This document shows positions 44,200 through 56,628 of a stretch of DNA of 64,000 nt, one piece after another. The notes beneath the pieces are model-generated. The model had not been told where the DNA came from. It saw nothing but the letters and a program-made list of their open reading frames with translations, and searched no databases. Source of the DNA: Larix kaempferi (taxonomy: Eukaryota > Streptophyta > Pinopsida > Pinales > Pinaceae); contig BSBM01000190.1 in assembly GCA_027924585.1 (NCBI GenBank), forward strand, positions 5,838,501 to 5,902,500, written 5' to 3'. The number at the start of each line of letters is the position of its first letter. The first letter of the stretch is position 1. Both the position numbers and the translations under genes were made by a program.

Positions 44200-45276
44200 A
44201 TGGAGCAAAATCAAGCCAAAGCTGTGACTCTCACTCCCTTCAATTTCTTTGACTGGAAGGCACATATGATCATCCAGCTTCAGAGCAAAGGAGCTATTGC
44301 ATTAAAATCCAAATGGTTCAATATGATTGATGAAGCTTATGGGTTACTTTGTCTCTCTGTATCTCCAGATCTTCTATTCCATATCGATTCTCTATCAACT
44401 CCAAATGAAGTGTGGACAAAGCTAGAGTCTCTCTTTGGAAAACAAGACGATCTCAGAGGTCATTTGTTGGATATTGAGCCGATCTCTCTTAGTCCAAGTA
44501 ATTTCAATTCTATGGAGGAGTTCATCTCAAAATTCAAGAACTTAGTGCTTCAACTCAAGCAATGTGGTATAGAGAAGAAGGATGAGAAATTAATCCTTAC
44601 CATTCTATCAAAACTGAGCTCTGAATACTCAGTATTTGTGTCTACTTTTCATTCTACAAGACTTGCAGTTCCCAAGTGGAAGATGCCAACCTTGGATGCA
44701 TTCATTGATTTGCTCACTTAATAAAAGGACAAGATAGTCCAAATGAGGGATCAATCACCCTCCAAAGACTTTTCACTTGTTTCTCATAGAGCAAAGAGTT
44801 TCAAGAATGACAAATCCAAACATAAGATATTGTCAGATGAAGAGGATTATGATGGAGATTCAAAATCCAAGAAGATGAAGAAGGAGAAGCCCAAGTGTTC
44901 TTATTGCTGCAAAGGAACTCATCCTGAGAAATCTTGATTTAAGAAGAAATTGGACATCATGGCCAAGATGCTTGAAGAGCATAACATAGATGTTCCTGAC
45001 TTTGCAAAGAAAGAACAAGGCAAGCTTGTTGTAGAACAAGAACTCTGTCTCCAAGCCTCTCCCAAAGGTAATAACGTTTATTCTTTGAGTGCTAGAGTGA
45101 AATATAATTCTGATGTCTTTGATATTGATTCACATTATGATATATCAGAATCAGAAACCTCCACCTCTTCCTTGGAACAATCTTCAGTCAGTTCATCCAA
45201 GTCTACTCTCAAAACTAGTCATTTTTTACTAGCTTCCGACTTGTCTTCTGAAAGGTCTTTCCAGATTCTGATTTAG
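44200..45276 (+). pseudogene. copia-type gag of LTR-B
   Basis: One frame from ATG 44200 reads LTPFNFFDWKAHMIIQLQSK, EVWTKLESLFGKQDD, MEEFISKFKNLVLQLKQCGI and ILSKLSSEYSVFVSTFHS. This is the copia gag (UBN2-like) core. It is followed by a basic, acidic linker and a zinc knuckle CSYCCKGTHPEKS with the last Cys codon replaced by TGA (44935). Two adjacent TAA codons at 44719-44724 and this TGA are the only breaks before the TAG at 45274. The tail is Ser-rich. It has only a few point breaks, consistent with a young copy. Confidence 0.85.
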
Positions 45277-45288
45277 AAGATGATTTAT

Positions 45289-46058
45289 AGTATGATATTC
45301 AAGTCATTACATATCCCACATCATATTCCCAACCTTTGGATGCACAAAAGACCCTACAAACCCCAAGTTCTCCAGTTAAGAAACTACACAATTCTATGTT
45401 TTCCTACACTATGTCACTTGCCTCTGTTGCACTTTTGTCTTGCATATCTTTCATTGGTTGGAAAGCCATTGTTTTGGAATTATTTGGACTGATATTCCAC
45501 ACATCTGGAACTAACCCCATCACTCATGGTTCAAAAGTCAAGTCCTCACACTCTCCAGGCTTGCTCAGCTGTCCGGGTGATCTAGTTTCTCAAACGTTTT
45601 CTACTGAAATTGTGTTCGATCATGGATACTCCACATATTTATTGGTTGCTGCTCCATATGACTTACATTCTGATATTTCAGAGCTGCATGATCTCATTTT
45701 AAATATCAGAAATTTTCTACATCAGTTTGAGAAGAAAGTACAAGAACTAGTACACCATATTGCAGCTACAGAAGAAATTGATCCTGTTGAGTTCATTGTT
45801 TCTCCTTGGGAAGGAGTATACATAGATCTTCTTTCTATCATTGAGTATGTTTTCAGATCTGATTATGTATGTTACAGCAGCAAGAAAAATTCATTTGATG
45901 CTCCTCCATCATCAGAAGATGAGCTTCATAGAGCTTCAACACATGGTTCTTGCCTACACAACATTGATGCACTGATGCATGTCATGACATCCACAATCTC
46001 TTCTTCAAGTCAGTTACTCAGAAGCAGCCCATTCAGCTCATTCAGCCCATTCAAATGA
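45289..46058 (+). pseudogene. ORF after gag in LTR-B, with membrane segment
   Basis: An open stretch, 240 codons from 45336 (first codon TTG, so no own ATG start is seen). Its frame is open back to a TAG near 45288 and looks like the continuation of gag after a -1/+2 shift near 45265 (SDLEDDL... continues the acidic style). A hydrophobic segment, SLASVALLSCISFIGWKAIV with flanks, sits near codons 25-50. Then come HDLILNIRNFLHQFEKKVQE (helical, coiled-coil-like) and IVSPWEGVYIDLLSIIEYVF. The end is Ser-rich. I recognise no pol or envelope family. Function unknown. Confidence 0.55.
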
Positions 46059-46245
46059 GCAACATGACAGTATGAAGACATCAAGCATGTCCATTTTTGA
46101 GGGAGGGTTTTGTTCCCATGAGGTTTTCCCTATTTCCTCGGTTTACATGGACTAGTTATTTTTGTATTGGGGTGACCATAAGCCTTGTTGCTTGGGCCCT
46201 ATATTTTTTATGTTTTTCTGATTCCCATCACATAAATTCAGGCTT

Positions 46246-46256
46246 AAGGGGGGGGG
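46246..46256 (+). promoter_or_regulatory. Polypurine tract of LTR-B
   Basis: AAGGGGGGGGG immediately before the 3' LTR TGTTGG. Confidence 0.85.
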
Positions 46257-46934
46257 TGTTGGAACATTTGAAAAACCCACTATGTCATTCTAGACTTAGG
46301 ATAAAATTAATTAATCATTTATGATTAATTTCCTGAGTTTTGACTAGGTAGAATAGGCCAGTTTTGTCTTTTAGTGGACCACATGCTATCCTCATTCACA
46401 AAAACGAATTTGGATAGATTCTGGATAAGATTTACTTGGATTATGTCTGATTTTATTCTATTCCTGAATTAGAAAGACACTATCCAGTTTTAGTTAGCTT
46501 TGTCCTGCTTTTTCTACTTTCTAGTGGAAAAGATAAAGCTAGTTAACTTGGAATCTTTTGCCTCTTGACCAATTCGACCTCCACATCATATCTAACCTTC
46601 TAAAGCCATAAATACATCCTATTTACCTCACTCATGAGCTGCCATACCATAGTTGCCAAATCCGTGAGCCTCTAGCACAGTTTTGGAAACTGCTTTTGCC
46701 ACCTAGGGGTTTTTTTGTCTTTTCTAAGCCTTTTCTTTTTGCTCTTTCCATATTGCTTCAAAGCAATTCGATTTTCTCCATGGAGGATGTATTATATATT
46801 GTTATCATATCAATGAATAAGATATGGAGTGTTTTCCATAATTTCTTCTCTCTATTCTTCTTCTCTCATTGTCTAAAATATTCCATGGTGAAATTGTCTT
46901 ATGAATCTAGCTCCTAGTAATTGAAAATCTCACA
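46257..46934 (+). repeat. 3' LTR of LTR-B (678 bp)
   Basis: Pairs with 43442-44119; followed by the target duplication ATATT. Confidence 0.9.
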
Positions 46935-46939
46935 ATATT

Positions 46940-47560
46940 TTCCCAAATTTATGTAGATTTTCTCTAAGGATATTTTGACCAAATTTTCATTTGTGTGACA
47001 AGTTTCTATTTTACCTTGGAAAAACACACTAGAAATGAGAGTGAAAACATTATATAGGATGTACATTACTCCAAGTTAGAATTTAATTATTCAATGAATA
47101 AGAATTTTAAATATGAAAAAATATTTAAATGGCCTCAACTCTACGTTGAAGTGGAAAATTATATTAAGGAGTGCATACTTGTACAATTGAAGAAACATCC
47201 AACAATATTAGAGGTTTGTACATGGTGGTTCTCAAGCTACATGTGGAATATCAAGCTTGAAAAATGAAATTCCAAGAAGGCCTCTAAGTGGCAATGCCTA
47301 GTTTCACCAAAAACGTTGCCTCTCTCACTTTAGGACTAGTGCATTTCCAACCCAATGGATGTTTTCCTTGCCACTTATCAAATTAATCCTAAATCTCTCA
47401 TACAGTGGATATTGCAATGGGGCTCTTAATCTTATATGATGGAAAGTCGATGATGAACACCAAACAATAATTTTCGAGGGTCTTACTCACCATTAACTTG
47501 TGCATTAACTATTAGTATATGCAGTCAAAGTATCCATGACTAGGAATCCAAAAATTGAGG
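46940..47560 (+). pseudogene. Gypsy integrase N-terminal remnant of Host-G
   Basis: The + strand reads FKWPQLYVEVENYIKECILV and QLKKHPT, which fits the integrase zinc-domain end (YFWPxLYxDIExYVxxCxxCQxxK) with the second Cys pair changed. The region downstream is broken. It continues the Host-G order after the LTR-B insertion. Confidence 0.5.
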
Positions 47561-48170
47561 ATGGAGAAATCTAAAAAAGAAATTAATTTTCAATGAATTC
47601 TATTGGACCTAATATCTCATATTACCATCCAAAAAAAAAATGGAATGAAAATGCAAATGATAGTTCATTAACAACAAAAGAGTACATAACAAGTAGCCAT
47701 AACAAGCAATATCTGCATTAAACAATGTTTCTTAGTTCTGACAAATATGAGCATTTAACAATCAATCATTGAGATATACAAAAAAACATTAGGGGATTAA
47801 AAAAAGGATAAAAAATCAATTTATTTTCTTAGTTATATCTTTGGTGATACAATCCATGAGAAAAATAAGATTAATTTATTGGAATCTGTTATTACAGTCA
47901 TGAAATAGAAATCCGAGATAGAAAAATGAGAGGTGGTGTTATCGGTCTAATATTTATCCCTTGTACCATTAGGACTCATTGTTACCCTAATATATAAATA
48001 AATCATCACCAAATTCATAAACCACACCATCAATACCCTCAACCCATCATGTGACCCCTCTTGACAAAGTTTCACCATCAAGAGGCCAACATATATATTG
48101 ACCAACCATTTTGAACTATGTCAATGTAGAAAAAGCCTCATTAAGTGCACTACTGGCACAAAAGATCTCC
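47561..48170. other. No recognised feature
   Basis: AT-rich and stop-rich. It probably contains the rest of Host-G integrase, or the far end of the Gypsy-2 LTR, but nothing can be matched. Confidence 0.3.
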
Positions 48171-49065
48171 CAAAAACCAGGCTACCCCTCAAAACTCTAT
48201 TTTTTGGAATTTTGAGATTATTGTTGTGGTGTACTTAAACCTAAAAATTTGAGTAACAACAAGATATGCATAGATAAACAATGCCATAAACACAAGATTA
48301 TAGTGCAAAATAACTAATCAAAGGAAATAGACAAGAGAAATGTTGCAGAAATAGCTCTTGTATCATGATAATAAAATCTAGAAGAAATGTTCACATGCCT
48401 CTTAAGGGTGGGAAACCTTTCACTTAAGAAACGCTCCAATACAATAATTCTTTACAAAACAATCCATATCCTTCTATCTCTTCAAATAGAATTTCAATAT
48501 CCAAATCCCTAACTACTTGACATGGTCAAATAATTATTTGAGTATCAACTTCCTAGTGGGCCTTAATTATAAATAGGGAGACTATTTTTAAATTAATTAT
48601 TCACTACTAACTACTTGGAATTATTCGAAATAGATGGTTGCATACATGACTTGAATAACTCCTAAAGTAAGGGGGTTGGGGAAAGACCCTAACATGCCTT
48701 GCCCCTTCAAAAGTAGTTTTCCTCAAGGGTAAAGGTGAGAAAATTGTTGGATAATCCTTTTGGTTGCCACTTGGAATATTTTGGTTTCATATCCTTACAC
48801 TAGATCAATAATTTTGTATTATATTCCTCCACAATTGCCATTCCTCGGAATCCAATACTGCTTCTTGTTGGAGCCAAATGGAGCCTTCCTCATAAACTTA
48901 TGGTAACTTGGTATACACTTTACAATTGGATACCACCACATTTCTTTAGGTAAGAGACATGAAAGACTCAGTGAATATTGGAGTGATCAGGATAATCTAG
49001 CTTGTAGGCCACACATCCACTGCATTGGAATTTCTTGTAGGGTCCATAAAACTTCGAGTAAGTTT

Positions 49066-49693
49066 CTAGGGGAGATTGTTTTTCAAAGATATTTGTTTAT
49101 AGGGTTGGATCTGAAGAAACACTTGATTCCATTTGTCAAATAAATTATTTGAGAGATGTTGACCCACATATTTTTTCATTCTATTTTGATACATAACCAA
49201 ATTTTTCTTAAGGGTGCATAAAATATTTTGATCTGGTACAATGTGTGGTGTTCGCGACATGAACCTTGGAAGTGCTTGATAAATAGGAAACCATTGGCAA
49301 GGGATTTTTTCCATACACTGCTTCATATGGGGGAATTTAAATAACACCATGATAAGTGGTATTATAACACAACTATGTCATCGATGTCACATGTCCAACA
49401 CAAAGCATCTCAAGTATGTTTCTAAGCACTTATTGACTTTGTATGTTTGGCCATATGTTTGGGAATGATAGGCTATGTTGAATTTCAAGTTTCAATTGGG
49501 TGCCATGAAATTTAAACAACTCTTGCCAAATGTTTATTGCGAATGCAAGGTCCCGTCCAAATACAATGGAATTTGGCATACCATGTAGCTTAAAGAGATG
49601 GTTCATGAAGACTTGTGCCATTAGTGTTAGAGTAAAAGGGTGTGATAAATCACAAAAGTGAGCATATTTGGATAGGAAATTGACTACCAACAC
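49066..49693 (-). pseudogene. Integrase remnants of Gypsy-2
   Basis: The minus strand reads VVNFLSKYAHFCDLSHPFTL, FMNHLFKLHGMPNSIVFGRD and [20 protein letters not shown], the core between the first and second catalytic aspartates (V.DRLSKYAHF...HG.P..IVSDRD...FW.ELF...GT.L). VVNFL replaces V(V)DRL, losing a conserved Asp. After a break, 49350-49066 has YQALPRFMSRTP and later LLDKWNQVF-like blocks of the C-terminal domain. Confidence 0.8.
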
Positions 49694-50273
49694 GATTACT
49701 GATTTATTTCCTTATTTGGGAAGCCCTATGATAAAATCCATGGAGAAATTAGTCTAGATATGGTATGGAATTGGAAGGGTATGGAAAGAACCAAGTGAAT
49801 TCATTTTTTCTCCCTTGCTTATTTGATAAATTCCGCAGGACACTACAAAGTTGTGGATATTTGTTTTCATTCCTTCCCAAAAGAATGAGCGCTTGATTCA
49901 TTCATAGGTTTTATGAAAGCTCAAGTGGCCTATAGTCGATAGTGAATTTAACTCCTCTAAGATTCAATGTTTTAAGATCAAATCCAAGGGAAAAAAATGA
50001 ACTCATTATATCTTAAGGTATCTTGATTCCAAATATAACTAGTCGAGGGGTTGTGGTCTTCCTAAATCTATTTGATGATTTTCCCAATGGTGTCATGGGC
50101 CATCCATTCTTGACGTGATTCCTCAATCCATCCTAGAACTGGTAAGGATAATGCAAAGAGGGACCCCTCCTCAAATTTCCAATACAAAGCATTCACCACC
50201 ACATTTTACTTGCCTCTATTATAAATGATATCATAATCATACTCTAGCATCTTAGTGACCCACTTATGCTGCT

Positions 50274-51260
50274 CTATGAGGATAATTGTTGTTCCAGGAA
50301 ATATTTTCGACTATGATGGTCAATCTTGATTTGGAAGCAAATTACAATTAAATATGTGTGCCATGTCTCAACTACATGAAGGATTCCCATAATCTCTTTT
50401 TCATATGTGGACTTTCTCAAATTACATTCATATAGTTGCTTACTGCCGAAGGCTAAAGGGCATTCGCCTTGCACCAATACTACTCCAAGTTTGCAGTCAG
50501 AGGCATCAAAATCTAAGATGAAAATATTAGTGAAATCACGCATTTCTAAAATAGAATAGTGCACATAGCATCCTTTAGGGTGGATAAGGCATACCAACTC
50601 CATGATTCTAGTAGAAGGCATTATTTTTGAGAAATGATGTGAGAGGAGCTACAATTTTACCATAATTTTTCATATTTTCTTGGTAGTAGCCAGTGAGTCC
50701 TAGAAACCTCCACAATCTCTTGAGGTCTTGGGGCATGGTCAATTTTGCATAGCTTCAACTTTCTTGGGTTCTGCATGTACTTCATCATGACTGATGATAT
50801 GGCCCAATTATTCAACCTCGGTAACCCCAAGAGCACATTTTGAACATTTCACAAATAACTAGTGATTCCTTAATAATTTAAGGCACGGACAACATGCTTG
50901 AGGTGCCCTTCTCATGTGGGGTTGTAGACCAAAATATCACCAAATAAAATCAAGACAAAATGGTGAAGGAAGGGTCACAAGATCTTGTTCAAGAGGCTCT
51001 GAAAGGTGTATGTAGCATTGCAAAGGACAAAGGGCATGACTAAGAATTCATAATGGCTCTCATGGGTGTGGAAAGTGGTCTTGGGTATGTCGAACTCTTT
51101 CATTCAGATTTGATGGTAGATAGATCGAAGGTCTAGTTTAGTAAATAGTTTGGCTCCATGAAACTCATCCAAGAGATCATCAATGTCTGAAATATGAAAT
51201 TCATCTTTTATAATAACTTATTGAGAGCCAAAAATATGGACACGTGCTCTAGGCACCTTC
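50274..51260 (-). pseudogene. RT and RNase H remnants of Gypsy-2
   Basis: On the minus strand RT reads [20 protein letters not shown], then HYEFLVMPF, a changed active site (LILFGDILVY, so VLFDDIL has lost one Asp) and LGHIISHDEVHAEPKKVEAM. RNase H reads FILDFDASDCKLGVVLVQGE, CPLAFGSKQL and STYEKEIMGILHVVETWHTY. Stops are spread through RT; RNase H is open for 115 codons. Confidence 0.8.
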
Positions 51261-51600
51261 CTTTTTCAATACCATAACTGCTAGTGATGAATAAGGGCTG
51301 GTGTTCGAAGAAATGCTGCCATTTCCCAACATTTCCTAGATTATCTTTTTTATTTCATTCTTATGGGAAACAGAGTCTCAATAAGGGTGTACATTGAGAG
51401 GTTGACTACCTAGAATTAGTGGAATACCATGGTCATTATCCATGTGAGGTGATGGTAAACCTATTGATATTTGTAGAGAATGAACTACACCTAAGGGTGA
51501 ATTTCGTATGTGGGTACTTCCATAACTTGGATGGCATTGAATTAAGCAATGATATTGGAGTTGCCTTTTTTAAATAATGTATACATGCGGTGAGAGGATA

Positions 51601-52700
51601 TCATTTCGGGATAACCAAAAGTAATCCCTTATGATGTGTTTTTCCATCTTGAGAAAAATTGATAGAAACTTCCCTGAAATCCTTGGTGATGGGTCTCAAA
51701 GTCCTGAGCCATTCTACCCCCATAACTATATCACAACCACCCATGCCAATAGAAAACATGTATGTTTTAATTTGGTAGTCACTCATTTGAAGTTTCACAT
51801 TTTCGCAATGGCCACCACATTTCATCATACCCCATTTTCTATAATAATTTGAAAATTGGATATAGGTCAGATATAGCAATGGGTTTCGTTATCCACTCCA
51901 TAATGAATGAAATTGTGGGTGTTTCCATTGTTAATTAATACAAACACTTTATGGTGCTTGATGTATCTGATCAACATCAATTTCTAGGGTGTGCATAAAC
52001 CTAATAAGGCATGGAGTGAGATTTGAGGTTTCTCCTTCGAAACTAGCGTATTGGGAACATCTTCCAAGAGTGGGATTGTATCTTCCACTTCTAGTCCTTG
52101 AGTACCCTCCATGGTGTTTCCCTATAAGGGATCATGTGGTGATGCATCTATTTGGAATAATTTATGTTCTTTACATTTATGCCCTCAAAGATATTTTCAT
52201 CACATTTATAACAAATTCCAAGGTGATAATGTTTTTCCATTGTATTCGTCATTAAATTTTGGATTCTTAATGGTAGTGTGGTGGAATTGCTAGAAGTATG
52301 ATCCATCAAAGACACCATGTAAGAGTGAAATCAATGTCATTTGGGTTTGGAATTAATCACCATTTCATCTTATCTAGATATACTCCATAACTATGCCACT
52401 CTGGCATAATTTGCTCAACCATCCTAGGTAGAGAGTGTCACAGTTAAAATGATCATTAAGTATCTTCAAAAAAATTCTCCAAGTGACATAATGATGATAA
52501 TATTTCTGGTATCATTTCCACCCGTTACCAACATTCTAATTCTAAATATAAAATCCCAATTTTTAGCTTCTAGAGATCATAATTAATTCCATGGAGAGAA
52601 AAATAGTGTTCCATTTGGTTAACCCCTCTCAATGCAACAAAGCCATCAAATTTATTCATGACGACCTTTAGTAAGTGCTACCATGAATTAGTTTTATCCT
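51601..52700 (-). pseudogene. gag zinc knuckle and protease remnants of Gypsy-2
   Basis: Protease end block on the minus strand: GGCDIVMGVEWLRTLRPITK then DFREVSINFSQDG, the usual C-DIVLGxxWLRTLGPIxxDF motif. About 350 bases upstream, GICYKCDENIFEGHKCK is a zinc knuckle of the CxxC...GHxC type seen in plant gypsy gag. The protease active-site half and the gag core (to about 52700) are too broken to read. Confidence 0.65.
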
Positions 52701-54849
52701 TAAAGGAGAGAGGTTGGGTTTCTAGAAAGAAAGTGTGAGAGATCTATTTGTCATTGACAATTTCATCATTAATTGGATCATTTTTTTTCAGAGTGAGTCC
52801 CACATGTTGAGCGAGCGACACAATCAAGTGTTTTGGGTCTCCTCCCATGGTTATTTAAAGGAGAATGTGAAAAGTAGAGGAGAGAGAAGAAGGGAAGAAG
52901 ATCATAAGAAAAGAAATAGCACCGAGGAGATGAATATCAACATATGAGCCGTAAAATAACAATAACATATTTTGGTCTTCATCTATTATGGGTTTCTAGG
53001 TAGTGTAATTGGGCTATGTGTTTTATGTTGTAACACCATGATGGGTCATTTTGCAGATTATGAATTAAGGTTGTAGAGCCATGAATATGAGTTATAATAG
53101 GATTTTATCCGTAATACAAATGAAATATATCGTGACCCCTTAATTTTTTTTGTATGGAATGTATTGTACTATGTTTATTGTTTAATGTATGTCTCTGTTT
53201 TACATATATTTGAATATGATTTTGGGAGATATGTTTCAATAAGATGAAGAAAAAACCTATTGTGATATGGGCATGGACCCTCACTGACTTATCCCTCCAA
53301 TTGACCTTCCTCATTCTACACAAGTCTTGGTTGAGCTTTGAGTGAGACCTCCCATTTCAAGGATTTAAAATGCTAGCACACCAGACTATAGTGGTGCCCT
53401 TTGTTGGCCCTTGTGCAAGAACACGGTCTCTAATTTTGTGCCAACAAATGGTTTCGTTTCTAAGACCCGGTTTCTAATAGGATGTCATTAAATACATGGA
53501 TATGTAGGTGTTGACAAGAAGTTTGAGCCGAATTATGAGGGTGGGTTACATCAAGTCTCAAATAGTATATCCTCTATGGAGGCCCGAATCAATATAAAAT
53601 TTTGTGGGCTTAATTCCCTATAGCACTAGAAAAGTGGCTACAAAGGCTTGCAAAAGCTCCTAAATCTCACAAATAGCAGAGGAGGCATGTTCCGTAAACC
53701 CAAAGGACCTGATACAGTTGAACCGTGTAGATTATCCTCTAACTATAACTATCAAATTTTGGGTAGAAAATACTCTCACCAATTATATTGTAAAATTCAC
53801 AACATAAAATAACCAATCAGTATCCAAATCTGAATAAGAGATCAAAAGGGGAGCAAGAGGAATATTATTGAAGGAATTTTCATTATGGATTAAGACCTAG
53901 ATGGTTGAGTTCAGATATTTACCATGGAACTGGATTAGGATGGAGGAGTAAAACCCTCATCCCATAGTAGAATGGTTGAGGTGATGTTGCTATGTTGCGA
54001 AAGGTATAAATTTAGTGCAATGGAGGGGAGATTTAGTAATGACTACAAGGATGAATGAGCAGCAAGACGACCAAAAATATGTGAAAAATGGTGGATGAAG
54101 ATGAGGAAGTGTTGATGGGAGAAATGGTTCCACTCATCAATGCAAAGGATATCAATCCAATCCAAGAGTGTTAGAAAAAACTATGCAATAGTCTTTCTAG
54201 TTCTCAATCATTTGGTATGATTGCTTTCGATGAATATTAGGGCCCCATTCACCACAAGTTGATTTTATGCTCATGAAAGGAGACTTAATGGGTTTTATTT
54301 GAGTTAACTTCTAGCTAGTAAATTCTATCCTAAACGGAAATATTATCAGATATGATAGGGAAAACCTAAATTATCATTGGTCAACAGGAAAACCTATCAG
54401 CCTAAATTAATCTAAAGGAAACTAAGATAAAATAAACAATCTCTGATGGTTAAATGTACTGGAAATGGTATAGAACTAATTCTTAGACAATATCACTACC
54501 AAATGCTTATGAAATCTTAATAAAATATCATTGAAGAAAGCATGAATTTAAGATAACAGAGATCATCTAAAAATTGATTAAAAGATAACCTAGCTAATAT
54601 TTTGTGCAAGACTAACAAGTTAATTAATTAATGTAAGAATAACAATAGCATGCCGTGAGCATATTCTGTGAAAACCATCTGTCATGTCCTGTTCATAACA
54701 TATTTGATTAATGAATAAATCCAAAAATCAAGCTATAGCCATTGCAATGCAATTTTTTTTTATAAAATCTAAAAGATGGAGAAAAATAAATTAGAAACAC
54801 ATCAAATTTGAGAAAAAATCAACTTTACTCAATCTGAGACCAATGTGCA
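52701..54849. other. No recognised feature
   Basis: Mixed low-content sequence. A purine-rich stretch lies near 52870-52920. Short frames on both strands have no domain. The phrase GTGCCAACAAATGG/TGCCCTTTGTTGGCCC near 53395-53450 is a weak inverted repeat. No LTR pair was found; this could hide the 5' LTR of Gypsy-2. Confidence 0.3.
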
Positions 54850-56628
54850 GAACATTCTCCACTTCCCATTAACTAGTTTGCAAAATATTGCAAAGTTCAT
54901 CATGGAACACAGAGACTCAGTTTGACAAGATATGATGTAAAACATTGAGTCACCCTCAGTCTGACCAGGGTATCCTCCCTTTTTCCTTACAGATAAAGGT
55001 ATATAAATACAACAAAGTGGATATAATAGATCCACAAAATCAACACCAAACTTCCTAAAACCTAGGATTGTTTAACTCCTTTGACTAGGATTGGTCACAT
55101 AATCTTTCCATCTAGCATAAACATCCAAAATCTCCGATACATCCTAATAGTTGGCATTTTCTAGTTAAAGTTGAGCCTTGCATAAATACAATTGAATTTC
55201 TTTGCTTCTAACTTTAGACCAATTTTCCAATAAATTCTCCAAAGTTGCTTCCAATATGTAGGCATTGAAATAAATTATTGGAGGAGAAAAAAATCAACCT
55301 GGACATTAGCATGAGTCAACTTGACTAAATCATCTCTCTGTTGATTCACCTCAGAAATCCCCAGTCTCATTTGTATGTAGCATCAACCAATTCATCAAAT
55401 ATTGAAATCCGAGTAAGCTCCATTAGATTATCTATCATAGTCCAAAAATTTGCACAAATATGTTGTCCTTTAAAAATTAAACTAGAAACATCCTCACAGA
55501 CAACTCCCCATGATTTCAATGATACCCAAGCTCGTTTAATCTTGAGTGATTCCACCTAAGGAATAGTTTATGGGACATTCTTCAAGTGAGTTTGCCACTC
55601 ACAAAGTTGTACGTAAGCTTTATCAGCTTTCTTCCTTCTGTCAGAATGTTCTTCAAGCTGGTTCGAAAATTCTCCAAAAGATTATAGTCATCTTGAATTT
55701 CATTCAATCCTTCAAAGAACGACTATTGAGCTTATCTAAAAATTTGATTAACAAAAATAGCTTCACCCTTAAGTTTTGGCTTAGTTAGCTTGAAAAATGA
55801 AGAAGTAACCAGCTAAACTTTAAACTACCTAAGTTATTCTTTGACATATCTAAGGTCAATAGCTTGACTCATGACATTATCATCGACAACCCTCTTATGA
55901 TTGGAAAGTTCTTGAAGCTACATCTAAAGATTCTGCATCTCAATTTGATGTTGAGTTTTGAGATCATCCAACTTCTTATCAAAATCTACATGTAGAGAAA
56001 CCTTTTATGCTTCCAAAGCATTCGAATTAGCCTTTTCATAATTTAACATTTTATTCATGGTGGAAACAAAGTCAAAATTATCACCAGCGAATGCTCCCAT
56101 GGAAGTTGTTGTCTTAATAGATTCTCTCTTAGGGTCAATAGTAGCATGTCTCCAAATAACTTGATTTTCCACTGGGCCTACAACCATTTCTCTTTCCCTA
56201 ATTCTCTTTATACCTTTCCTGATTACTTCCTTTTTCTTTCTGCTAAAGCACTAATATCCTAGTGAAATCATTGTATCTTCTTTGAAATCAATTGTGTCCT
56301 ATGATGAAGATACTAGTAAACCTATAGAGGTAGCTATGGGTATCAGTAGGGATAAGGAAGCATATGTAATTTGAGCGAGATCTAGAGAGACTTCAAGGTT
56401 TGTATGAATGAGGGTGGAGATAGGGGCAGGTGAGCTATTAACCTAAGCTTGCGTTGAACCTTGAAGAGGAATGGTGTTATCAAGCTGGGGAAATATAACA
56501 ACATGATCTTTTTTCTGTTGAATGGACATCTGGTCTTGAAGATTGAACTTGAGGTGCAAGAAAAGGATCTTGCTGAACATTTGATGGGAAGGGAAACCTA
56601 TGGGAGAAGAGAGGAGATTACCTTCTAT
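54850..56628 (-). pseudogene. Decayed ORF with coiled-coil character
   Basis: The minus strand is readable in one or two frames with about a dozen stops. Pieces are CFSRKKKEVIRKGIKRIRER, VGPVENQVIWRHATIDPKRE, DFVSTMNKMLNYEKANSNAL, DFDKKLDDLKTQHQIEMQNL and VVDDNVMSQAIDLRY. The composition (Lys/Glu/Gln/Leu) is coiled-coil-like, similar in style to the C-terminus of the Elem-X ORF, but I see no direct match. It may be the gag-like ORF of another non-autonomous element. Low confidence. Confidence 0.35.

Larger units (their letters stand above)
43442..46934 (+). mobile_element. LTR-B: gag-only Ty1/copia-like retrotransposon
   Basis: Two 678-bp LTRs (43442-44119 and 46257-46934) start TGTTGGAACA and end TCACA. 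They are flanked by ATATT (43437-43441 and 46935-46939). Primer site at 44120 and purine tract at 46246. By eye there are about 25 differences between LTRs, so it is the youngest datable insertion besides Copia-1. The internal 2.1 kb encodes gag and a further open stretch but no protease, integrase or RT. It must have moved with proteins from another element. Confidence 0.9.
48171..52700 (-). mobile_element. Gypsy-2: decayed Ty3/gypsy element
   Basis: The minus-strand order gag zinc knuckle (about 52235), protease (51879-51601), RT (51260-50640), RNase H (50621-50274), integrase (49693-49066), purine tract GAAGGGGCAAGGCA (48708-48695) and an LTR-like start TGTTAGGGTC at 48694 is complete Ty3/gypsy order. 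The far end of the 3' LTR and the 5' LTR are not identified, so the outer limits are approximate. Confidence 0.75.
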
